Origin: Agelas oroides
Taxonomy: Eukaryota > Porifera > Demospongiae > Agelasida > Agelasidae
DNA length: 64,000 nucleotides
Reading direction: 5' to 3'
NCBI GenBank assembly: GCA_949130485.1
Contig: OX422197.1
Coordinates: 6,676,991 to 6,740,990 of the forward strand
The position numbers and the translations under genes are program-made. The notes beneath the pieces were generated by a model. The model saw only the letters and a program-made list of their open reading frames with translations, was not told the origin of the DNA and did not search any database. Position 1 is the stretch's first letter; every line of letters starts with the position of its first letter. This document shows, piece after piece, positions 50,489 through 60,800 of the stretch.

Positions 50489-51623
50489 ATGAATCGCGGA
50501 GCACTTTGGTTTGATGAGGAGGTTAGAGCTCTTATACACGTCTGGGGGGATGATAAAATTCAGCAAGAGCTGGATGGGGCATCGAGAAATAAGCCAAAAT
50601 TTGTTGCAATCGCAAAAAAAATGAACGAGAAAGGGTACAACAGAGATTGGCAACAGTGCAAAGCAAAAATCAAAAATCTAAAAGGAGAATATAGAGCGGT
50701 TAAAGACCACAATAATGGCACTGGTAGGGGGCGCAAAACGTGCAAGTTCTTCAGTGAGCTGGATGAAATCCTTGGTTGCAGGCCAGCATCCATACCATCA
50801 GTTTTGCTGGAATCTTGCAGTACACCAGACCTGCAGTCAGTTGGTGATGTAGAGGATGGAGAGCGAAATGGAAATGGTAAGATTTACACAAAAGAGCTTT
50901 TGCATAACTTAATCTGGACCAGTTACATGATGTATTTTGTTACCTTTGCCATAGATGAAACTGACTTACACGTCCAATCCTTGGACAGTGGAACGTCTGA
51001 GACTGCAGAGCCAACAAGTGACCCAGAATTGGATGAGCAAGGTTAGTAATTTGCCCGACAATTTGCAAGAGCAAGAGCGCATAAGAACAGGCGGCTAGAG
51101 TAAGAGTGTGTAACTCCTATAGAAGCCCATAGTCCGGTCAAAATTATTGAACTGTTACTAAAAATAGAACACCCGGCACGTCTTAGCAACAACGGCTTAT
51201 GTCTACGCGCAGCTGCGCAGTACGTGTTACTATTTTTATTAACGGTTCAATAATTCCGACCGGTTTCAAATTTACGGAGTTACATGCTCTTACTCTAGCC
51301 GCCCGTTCTTATGTGCTCTTGGTAAGAGTAATTGAAGGAATGTTAAAGTATCTATAATACGTTCACAAATTGTAGCTCCCAGAAGCAAGAAGCCAAAGCT
51401 GGAGCCTATTACTAAGGAGCTAAAGAAGGACAAGATCAAGAAGAGTAAAGCAGAGAGGGCAATGGAAAAGGCAACAGAATCCTTTTTAAAATACCAGCAG
51501 GCAGCAGAGGAGTGATTTATGAAGTGGGAAGAAGAACAATGGAAAAGGGAGAGTGAAATGGAAGAGAAACGAAGAAAGCAGGAACAACAGCACGAGATGA
51601 GAATGCTTGAGATGCTGGGCTGA
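50489..51623 (+). pseudogene. Myb/SANT-like DNA-binding protein of a PIF/Harbinger element (two exons, decayed)
   Basis: Exon 1 (50489-51044) encodes a Myb/SANT-like domain in its first ~100 residues: WFDEEVRALIHVWGDDKIQ, then ...FVAIAKKMNEKGYNRDWQQC...KIKNLKGEYRAVKD, with the spaced aromatic/hydrophobic helices of the trihelix-type domain found in Harbinger accessory proteins. These bind transposon ends and import the transposase. Exon 1 ends CAAG|GTTAGT, and a phase-matched acceptor (TTGTAG|CTCCCAG) begins exon 2 at 51376. Exon 2 is lysine/glutamate-rich and coiled-coil-like (KSKAERAMEKATESFLKYQQ, then after a stop EEEQWKRESEMEEKRRKQEQ). In-frame TGA codons at 51513 and 51621 interrupt it; both fit CGA to TGA decay, although 51513 could be the true end. 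A MITE (51072-51321) fills the intron. Convergent pairing with the transposase at 53284-54293 is the usual Harbinger layout. Confidence 0.72.
51072..51321. mobile_element. MITE with ~45-bp inverted repeats in the Myb-like intron
   Basis: The ends are CAAGAGCGCATAAGAACAGG and its inverted partner ending CGTTCTTATGTGCTCTTG. The arms continue through GGCGGCTAGAGTAAGAG and its complement. The interior contains a GC-rich palindromic centre (GCGCAGCTGCGC). No coding capacity. Confidence 0.78.
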
Positions 51624-51795
51624 TTTATGCAACCACAGTACCCATATGGTGGCAGTGGCCCATCGTTTGACCCCTATAACACATACGACACACATGAGAT
51701 TTAGAATACATACGGTTGATACTGAAACTGTTACTTAGCAACCCATTACTGGATCCAAATATAATAAGTATTATCAAATGTGTTATTATATAATT

Positions 51796-52258
51796 ATCAT
51801 ACGTCTAACTCACGCTAATGTATGGGAGTCAATGGGGAAGCCTTGCAGCTGTGCACAGTTTATAAAAAGCCGTACAATACAGACGGCAACAAACTCGTGA
51901 TATTTTCCGGTATAGCTTCGTACTATGGTGATAGTATCATCATAGTACAAAGCTATACCGGAAAATATCACAAGTTTGTTGCCATCTGTATTGTTACGAG
52001 TGCGCAGCACGAGTAACAATGACAATGGCAACAACCGAGTAATATTTTCTTCTGGTATAGCTTGGTACTATGGTGATAATGATTTTATCATACGAACCTT
52101 CGATTTCATTGCATGTTCAGATGCATGCACATGACTTGTATTGCCTGATACAGATTATCGCGTTACTTGTAGTAAAAAATACGGGTTTTTAAAAACTGCG
52201 TGCAGCTGCAAGGCTTCCCCATTGACTCCCATACATTAGCGTGAGTTTGACGTATGAT
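51796..52258. mobile_element. MITE with ~55-bp inverted repeats and an internal hairpin
   Basis: Inverted ends ATCATACGTCTAACTCACGC and GCGTGAGTTTGACGTATGAT continue through TGTATGGGAGTCAATGGGGA. Inside, GATATTTTCCGGTATAGCTT and its inverted copy (about 51898-51972) form a second foldback. 52547-52936 holds a diverged relative of this element. Confidence 0.75.
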
Positions 52259-52546
52259 ACTATAAATCGTGGAAAGGTCGCTTTCGCGGATTCCGGAACA
52301 GTACTTCGCTATTACATTGGTCAAACTTTTCTTGCTACGTTTCGGTCCGATCCGGACCTTCTTCAGGCATACATCAACTGGGACACTGGTCAAACCTTGT
52401 CCTTGTATTTGACCAGTGTCCCAGTTGTTGTATGCCTGAAGAAGGTCCGGATCGGACCGAAACGTAGCAAGAAAAGTTTGACCAATGTAATAGCGAAGTA
52501 CTGTTCCGGAATCCGCGAAAGCGACCTTTCCACGATTTATAGTATC
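52256..52546. repeat. 291-bp near-perfect hairpin (foldback element)
   Basis: Left arm starts GATACTATAAATCGTGGAAA and right arm ends with its reverse complement at 52546. Arms of about 135 bp are almost identical, including GGTCCGGATCGGACCGAAAC, and meet around a short loop near 52391-52411. The reading frames in it (such as 52241-52663) are a by-product. It abuts the right end of the preceding MITE, sharing GATAC/GTATGAT sequence. Confidence 0.9.
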
Positions 52547-53283
52547 AGCATCACAGTCTTCGGCCCGAGATACCGGCTGTTAAGGGTTTCGGATTTCAAA
52601 AAAATTAGACATATGATAAAGTCGTTTATCATACATCTAACTTATGCGAGTGTACAGGAATAAATGGGGAAGCCTTGAAGCTACAGGCAGTTTATTAAAA
52701 GCCGTATTGTTTACTACATGCAAGTCACGTGAGAATCTGTATTAGTACTACAAGTCACACGCACTACGTCTGAAAAGGGAGGCTCACATGATAAAATCAT
52801 TATCACCATAGCTAGTACCAAACTATACTGGAAAAAATACCACTCTTTTCTTGCATTTGGCATTGTTACTCGTTCTGCACACTTGTAACAATACAGATGG
52901 CAACACACTCATGATAATTTCCGGTGTAACTTTGTACAAGAGCGCATAAGACATGGGCGGCTAGAGGAAGAGCGTGTAACTATGTAATATTCCAAACCGG
53001 TCGGAATTTACCACTGGAACTAAAAATTAGTAACACGTATGCACAGCTGCACGTAGACATGTTGCTAAGCACGTGCCGGGTGTTCTATTTGTAGTACGAT
53101 TGTGTAGATCCTCTGGACTAGTCCTTTCTGTATTGCACGTTACATAATATGCAATACAGAAAGGACTAGGAATGAAAAGTTTGCATAATTGTCTTGTTTC
53201 AGGTACATGATGTTAAATGTCACATATATGTATAATTGAATAATTAGAATTTGTATGCACTGTAATTAATAAGTCCAGCTATA
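52547..53283. repeat. Decayed MITE copies, no gene
   Basis: 52547-52936 resembles the 51796-52258 element (AATGGGGAAGCCTTGAAGCT, then TTACTCGTTCTGCACACTTG). 52937-53120 resembles one arm and the interior of the 51072-51321 MITE (GAGCGCATAAGACATGGGCG; GTGCCGGGTGTTCTATTT). A small inverted repeat around 53117-53170 (AGTCCTTTCTGTATTGCA and its complement) follows. Nothing else recognisable up to the transposase remnant. Confidence 0.6.
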
Positions 53284-54293
53284 TTAGTTATCTTTAAAGT
53301 ATGTTGTCAGAGCTTTCCTTATATCTTCTCCACTTCCATGCGAGCCATTATTATCACTATCTACAGTACAACCTTGGTTAATGCTACTTGTGTCGAGATC
53401 TTGGAGCCAGTCCTTATTAAAGCGTTCTCCGTGTATCTCACACAGGTTGTGAAGGAGACAACAAGCCGCAATTAGGTAAATCTGATATCTCAGTATCATT
53501 TCTTTTTGACAAGCATCGCCACCGTCCCTTCAGTCGTCCATATGCATCCTCTACAACCACCCTAGCTCTACTCAGACGATAACTGAACCTCCGCTGTTCA
53601 CGTGAAAGGTGTCCATTATCAACATATGGTTTCATTACCCAAGGAAGCAAGGGGTAAGCAGGGTCTCCAAGTACCACAAGTGGAATTTCCTCTTGCGCAA
53701 TTGTTTTCTTCCACTCAGGAAACAATGAACCGTTCATTCCCTTTTGGTAGAGAGTAGGAACTTTTATGTATCTTGGTAGCAGCAACTCCACTATAGCAGA
53801 GCATACCTCTTTTACAATGAAGCATACTGCCGTTTTAGACACACCAAAAAGATGTCCAATAGTTCGGTAGTCTGTCATGGTTGCCAATCGCCACAAAGTA
53901 AGGGCTATTCTCTGCTCAACTGATATCGCCTTGCGCATGATGGTGTCCTGCTTTTGAATGGTTTGCCAGAGTTCATTACACAGGTATGTAAACGTGGTCC
54001 TTGACATCCGGAAATTTTCAACCCAGTCATTTGGAGTAAAGGGTGATATTGACAATGCACTCCCACCAATAAGTACTCCGTTCTTTCACCCACACTACCC
54101 TAACTGCTGCCCAATGCATGGTTGCAATGGCAGTTGACATAAAGAAAGCAAAGAGCAAGCGCTCTTTTGCTTGCTGCTTGTGGAATGCTTTGCGTATTCG
54201 ACGCGCTCGCTTCTTTCTAGCAGCGGCCCGATCATGATGACTTCGTAACAAGCGCAAGCTTGTATACAACGCTGGAATCCGGACACTTTTCAT
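53284..54293 (-). pseudogene. HARBI1-like PIF/Harbinger transposase, internally deleted and frameshifted
   Basis: Read on the minus strand in three frames. 54293-54030: basic N-terminus ending VWVKERSTYWWECIVN. 54055-53480: FTPNDWVENFRMSRTTFTYL, a helix-turn-helix-like stretch (YRTIGHLFGVSKTAVCFIV), KGMNGSLFPEW, VVLGDPAYPLLPWVMKPY, and RFSYRLSRARVVVEDAYGRL. 53500-53284: AACCLLHNLCEIHGERFN to the C-terminus. These are hallmarks of DDE_Tnp_4 nucleases. Lesions: an extra base near 54030, an indel near 53490, and an internal deletion between VPTLYQ and KGMNGSLF that removes the region normally holding AIDGTH and the HDARxF motif, that is, the first two catalytic Asp residues. The product cannot be catalytic. 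Partner Myb-like pseudogene at 50489-51623. Confidence 0.85.
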
Positions 54294-54800
54294 GTTTATT
54301 TGTCGACTAACTACGCAACTCAGTAACTAAACACTTTGTACGCATGCTCAAACACACAATGAACATACCTGATTTGCAGCGCATGTAGTGGAAGTCGAGT
54401 TCTCCCTCGATGTCTTCTTGGTGAGTCTCTCCATTCTAATAATTTAAAGCGCTGACTTTTAATCAGATTTCAAACCACTTAGGCTTAGCGTTTACACGAT
54501 GAATACGATAACGCCAGCTTACCGCCTCTCGTGTAAACGCATCGCATGCGCATTCCAAACCGGCGTAAACCAGCTTACAAAAATTGCTACTAGTACAATG
54601 TACGTGTAAACGCAGTGAACCCGTTGACGGAGGAGGTTCCGTCCTATATTACAAAATTAATAATGATGTAGCTATGACGTACGCGGCTTTTAAGTCATAC
54701 GTACATGATAACACGGAAGTATACGTATTTCCGTAAAAACCATGTCCGAAAATCGCCTAAATATCCGGTTCGACTGCAAAATTCAATGAAAGTCAGAAAG
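54294..54800. other. Intergenic region upstream of VPS15 with a small inverted-repeat element
   Basis: Contains GCGTTTACACGA (54488-54499) and its exact inverse TCGTGTAAACGC (54529-54540), with a third copy ACGTGTAAACGC at 54602-54613, suggesting a short element at about 54484-54617. The VPS15 promoter is presumably in 54618-54800, but no TATA box is evident and I could not place a transcription start. Confidence 0.45.
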
Positions 54801-57800
54801 ATGGGCAATCAGATCACGGCCATTGCGCCCGCCCAGATACTGCCCCTGGAGAGCTACTTCAGTGACCAGACAGACTACAGCAAGCCAGTCAGGTAACCAG
54901 CAGCCTTAATGCATGATGATCTCTGTGCTTTAAGGATTGCATCCTTGTATGCACGAAATCCACATGACCTACGAGTAGCTCTAGCTGCTCTAGCTGCTCT
55001 GCTGATCTCCAGTTGTTGGTCACTTAAGACTGTAACTGAGATTGAGGTGGGGTGAGAGACATGGGTGAATCAGTGAGACGTTGACCCTGATACTTGGTGT
55101 GCTGCTGTAACCTCATTCCCAGATTCCTCCCTAGCTTTGTTTCACACTGTAGAGGAGCCTGGGAATGAGGCTGTGCATTGTATTCTGGAGTGACTGCCTC
55201 CTTCCATTCTTCATGCAGCCTTGGAAGCACTAGGTTCCTCAAGGTTGCGAGAGCTAAATACAGGTACGTGCGTTTAGAAACAGGAGCTTTTCATCATTTC
55301 CTCCCAACTTTCTTCCTCCTCTCTCCCCCTTCCCATCCTTTCCTTCACCTTCCCCATCTTTCTTTTTGCTATCAATGCTTTCACCAGCCTTGTTCCCAGA
55401 CCTTTCCCGCCTCCAGCACTTGCAGTGTACTGCGCAAGCAAATTGGAGGCAGGGAAGGTCTGGGAATCAGGCTACCTTTTGCTACAATTTGCACACTCAC
55501 TCACTCACTCACTCACACACACACTCACACACTCACACACTCACACACTCACTCACTCACTCACTCACACACACACACTCACACACTCACACACACACAC
55601 ACACACACACACACAAGATCCCCACCACCCAGTGATGAGGAGACTGAAGTAGTAGTAAAGGTGTTTGCAAAACATGATCCCTCCCTAAATCTGGGACCGT
55701 ATGAAAAGCGACTGCATGGTAAGCAAACCTAGCCTCGTACCCAGGCTCCTCCCCGTGCATAATATGTACAAAGGTTTGCTTAGCCTCGTACCCAGGCTCC
55801 TCCCCGTTTTTCTGCACGGGGAGGAGCCTGGGTACGAGGCTAAGCAAACTTTTGTATATATTATGTACGTACCTGAGAGAGATTAGCTTAATGAAGCAGT
55901 GAACACTGAACACACCAGAACGTTTGTGAACATGGAATGCAAAAATGGACCATGTAGGTACCAAGGTATGAGCAATCAATATCCATGTGAAGACATTTTT
56001 GTTTTATTGAGGATGTGAGGATATTTTATTGCAAATGGGTGAGGGCCAGTTGTACTTAAAAAGATATCCATGTGAAAAATAGCCTTGTTTCCTGGCCTTC
56101 TCTAGCTCCAGTCTTCAGTCACTTGCAGTATACTACTGCAAGCAATGGAAAACTGAAGCTGAGGAAGGCCTGGGAACAAGGCTACCTCTATCTGAAAGAT
56201 AGAGCTGAACAACTGAACTTCCAATTGATCTTCCAAATTGTTGTGATAATTTTCTTCATCTTTACCCTATAGATATCAAGATCAGGCTGCATGGAGTTAC
56301 AAATGCTTTGCCATTTCAAAAATTCTGGGTGAGCTTGATTGATATCTGCAGTGCTCTTTATGACACTGCAATCAACATTCCATTATCGTTTCATTTAGGA
56401 GACCGAGAAGGCTGCATTTCTAGTACGACAACATGTTCGCTACAACCTATACGACAGAATCAGGTTGCCAGGGGTTAACACTAAAGTTTAACTTTAGGGC
56501 TAAAGAGTAGTCTCATTTACAGGCTCTGCCCATTCTTGGCTCCGCCCATTCTCTGTCACCTACATTAAATGAGGAGAGCCTGAGAACCAGCCTCATTCCC
56601 AGGCTTTCCCCAGCATAGTTGATAGTGTAACTGAAAAGCTGGGAAGGAGCTTAGGAACTGGGTACTGGAATAAGAGTGTGTTTTACTCGTTTACAGTTCA
56701 AATAATAGGTAATGGATTACATGCATTTGTGCCATTGTAGCACTCGTCCATTTCTGAGTGTGATGGAGAAGAAGTGGATTGTCTTTCAACTACTGAAAGT
56801 CCTGGAGGAATGCCAGTCAAAGAAGGTACCACAAATCGTTTAAGTTGGCAATTCTGTTGGAAAGTTGTTTGTGCACATCTTGTACATGGGCCAGTTGTAT
56901 TGGACTGACATTGAAATTATGTTTAGTATTGATTACAGGATTGATTTTATCAGTTAATTGCTTGATTTGGTTGATTGATTGATTGGTTGTAAATCACCCA
57001 ACTCATATAAACCAGTCACATTCACATTCAAAATCTTGTTTGACTTCTTCAGCCATTCCCCAGTAAGCGTAGCAGTGTATCCCAGCTCCTTATCTCTACT
57101 TCTCTTCAGGTCTATCATGGAGACATCAAGACTGAGAACATACTGCTCACAGGATGGGACTGGTACGTTCCATGTGGCACTAATTCCAACAATGTCGTCA
57201 TGTCACACCTGGACTACACTTTCCAGTGAACTATGCAGAGAAGGGGTGGTCTGAACTGCTCACAAGGGCAGTATGAACTGCTTATCATTAGCTAATGCCG
57301 AGACAGTTGTCCTTGTTGCAGTGGCATACTAATGACCAAAAATGAAGCAAGCTGTTTTCATTTCAGAGAGAAGAGTAGGATTTAGGATTTGTTTGCAGGA
57401 GTTTTTATCGCAGATCACCAGACCCCCCTTCCCCCAATGGTTGTGCATTATGTCACACCACCAGCTCTTCTGGTCTTAGCCTCGTTCCTAGGCCTCCCCC
57501 ATTCGTGCTTCGCTGCTCTTTCACTTCCGTGTATATACTGAACGCAAAACGAAGAACAAAAACACAAGGGAGGCCTGGGAATGAAGCTCTTCTGGTCTTA
57601 GCCTCATCCCCAGGCCTCCCCCGTTCGTTTTTCATCGCTCTTCAGCTTCCATGCATTATATTGAACATGAGGGAGGCCTGGAAATGAGGCTAGTCTGGTC
57701 TTTCTCTTGCCCCAATTACTGTTTACCTGCTTTAATTTCAGGGTTCTTCTGACTGACTTTGCAAGCTTCAAACCCACCCTGTTGCCAGCAGTAAGTGGAC

Positions 57801-60800
57801 TCGTTCTTCTGGGTTGTACGCTAGCTCATCAGTGCATAGCCAGCAACACTGGTCTTTGAAACCATCACTGATTTCTCTGCTACAGGACAACCCTGCAGAC
57901 TTCTCATTTTTCTTCGATACTTCTCGACGCCGAACATGCTACATTGCTCCCGAGCGGTTTGTCCAGGATGTAGCCTTCTCCAGCCCAGGAGAGTCTTTCA
58001 CTGGCAAGACCAAGCATCTTATGCCAGCCATGGACATTTTCTCCCTCGGGTGTGTGAGCCTAGTTAGTAGAAAGTTTTCCATGTACTTGGCCAACCCTGA
58101 ACCAAGTACTGAAAGTTGCTAGCCTCATATTATGAAGTCTCCGCTCAGCTTTTAGCTGCTTGCAGTATGGAAATGTGCATTTGCCCATGTTGTGTGAGCC
58201 TGGCTACAAGGCTGGGAAATTAAACAAAATGTGTGTATACCAGCCCAGAGGAGGGAGGACATGACGTCACAATGTAGCGACAATTAGTGTGCTCTGATGA
58301 CATTCCAAGGGCAAGAATCGTGGATGAAGCTACAAGGATTGCTCTATGGGCTAAGTCACGACGGGCGCATAGGGTTTTCGACACAAACTGAAGCTATCTG
58401 GCTAGTCAAAATTGGTTAATATGACTCACCTCGCAGGCTAAGCTTGTAAGTTGCCAGTTCGACGCAAGATGAGTCACAGGAGGCCATTTTAAGTGCCAAA
58501 CATCTTCAACCTTGTCGAAAACCATGTACGCCCGTTGTGCCCATCGCGACTTTGTCCATATAGTGTTCGTTTAGCTTGCATCCACACTTCTTGGCCTTGG
58601 AATGTCAGTTAATAGTCGTCGTCACGTGATCGCATCCTGATACCAGCCTGTGAATGCAGCACTAAAATGCAAACTTTATTTTAGCAGCTTGTCAGAGACG
58701 GCGGAACAAAAGCTCCCCGGTTCTGCCGCCCTTGCAGCTCGTGTTAAGTGGGGAGTTCAGTATTTTATGAGTCTGCTTCTCGGCCCTTTGAACTGTAATA
58801 GCTTCTTGCAGTGCATTGCTTACAGTGTACATTTACTAGCACTACAAAATGGTGGGATTGTCCAGAAGAGGTTTATGTACATGTGTACTTTCCGCTATAC
58901 AGATGATAAGTACGGTGATAAAATATACCCTCATTGTGCCAAACCCTCACACCCTCATCGCGCGCTGTAGCTTTTCATACTACAAGCAATGAAAGCTATA
59001 TAGGGGCCTGAGAGTCTGTGAACAAGGCTGAAGTTCTGTGTTTGTTCTGTATACAGGTGTGTGATAGCTGAGCTCTTCATGGATGGACGATCCCTGTTTG
59101 ACCTCTCCCAGCTTCTGGAGTATCGCAGCGGAGAGTTCTCCCCTGACATCGTCCTCAAGCGAATCAGTGATAAATACATCAGGGTGTGTATGGGAGGGGG
59201 GAGGAGGGGTAGGTATGTTGTGCATGTAACGCACGCTCTAATAAACCGATAAAATACAAATAAAATTGAACTCGCGCTTGTGGGATCGAGGTCGAGCAGC
59301 CTCATGCATGTCGAAGTCTACACGATCAACCCGGGCGGTAACCGTGTTACCGCCCGGGTTGAGATAGAGCTTGACGAAGGAGTGGAGAGCCTCAAGTCCA
59401 AGATCCACCAGCATCTTGGGATCCTTCCGTACAGACAGCGGCTGATCGCCTTTCCAGCGGAGAGCGAGCAGAGACGCAGTTCTCCGGTTACCTTGCAAAC
59501 GGGTAGCTCTCTGCGCGACCATGGCCTCACGCAGTACGGAACGGTGATAAAAGTGGAGCTATACAACAGAGCGGGGATGGAAATGACGGTGAAGAAGGTG
59601 GGCGGGAAGATCACATTAACCATGTATCCCCCGGTTGTCTGTACCATTTTGGACATCAAACGCATGATTGGAGATTTGGAGGGTACCCCTCCTGACCACC
59701 AGCGTCTGATTCATGCTGGAAGAACACTGGAAAATTATCAATACTTGGCCAACTATGGTTTTACCGATTCTGGAAACACGATTGACCTTGTTCCCAAAGT
59801 CTGTCATCGCTTTAGCTGCAGTTTGTGTAAGGGGAAGGATGTGGTAGTGGAGCTCCCTGGTGGGCATTTGTTCCAACTTGAAGTAGAACCTTCCACTACT
59901 GTTGAAGAAGTGAAAACTAGGATTGAGGAAAAAGGGGAAGTCCCATTTGACCACCAGTCGCTCTACATTGGGACAAAATTGCTAGAAGACGGTCATGCAC
60001 TGGGGGAATATCTGGAACATTTCAGAATGAACAGAAACAGTTCTTTGAGAGTTGAGCTGAGCTACAAAGTTCCCATATGGTTTAAGCTGTACACTGGAAA
60101 GAGTTGGTGCATAGACGTTGATATTTACCACCCCCTGGAGTCACTGAAACCTCAGCTTGAGAACAAAGCGAATACAAGCTGGGCGAATCTGTGTCTTGTA
60201 CAAGATGGGAAGTTTGTGGAAAGCCACTGCAGTTTGAAGGAGAGCGGTATCCAGGAGAATTCTGTCATACATGTTGGGCTACGATTACAAACACAAATCT
60301 GCATTTCTATCAAAACCCTCACAGGGAAATTGGTAACACTTGATGTTGAGCCCTGGGCGAGAGTGGGAGATGTGAAGGCTTTGATTACAGAGGAAGTTGG
60401 GATCCCAGCTGGAAAACAGACACTGTTTTTTAAAGGAAGGTGTTTAGATGATCGGAGTACACTTGCAGAGTGTGGAGCACAGAATGACTCAATGTTTTGC
60501 GTTGTGTACCGTATATCAGGCAGGACGCAGATCAATGTTACCACAATAGCTGGAGCTATGTTCGGGTTTGAAGTTGACGCCACTGATGGTATTCTTACCC
60601 TTAAAGAAAAACTGCACAAAGTCGAACAAATTAAAATTCCGCCTGAAGACCAAAGACTTGTATTTGATGGACATTTGCTAGAAGACCAGTACACCATCAG
60701 TGACTATGGCATACGGAATGGCTCTGTTATTTACATTGTCCCACGGTCTGGGGGCTTGCTCCTCTTTGTTCAAACGCTGTCGCACAAATCCTTTAGCGTT

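Noticed and set aside
52241-52663. 140-codon open frame (and its mirror at 52163-52393)
   Set aside because: Produced by the hairpin; both strands encode the same peptide because the arms are inverted copies.
55178-55732. 184-codon open frame across VPS15 exons 2-3
   Set aside because: It reads through intron 2, including the (CA)n microsatellite; only the two exon pieces are coding.
58650-58970. 106-codon open frame in VPS15 intron 9
   Set aside because: No recognisable domain, begins at a MITE edge, and the intron is spliced out by well-supported flanking exons.
59280-59303. Upstream GTG start for the UBL gene
   Set aside because: The ATG at 59304 matches the start of the first ubiquitin-like strand; eukaryotic GTG starts are rare.
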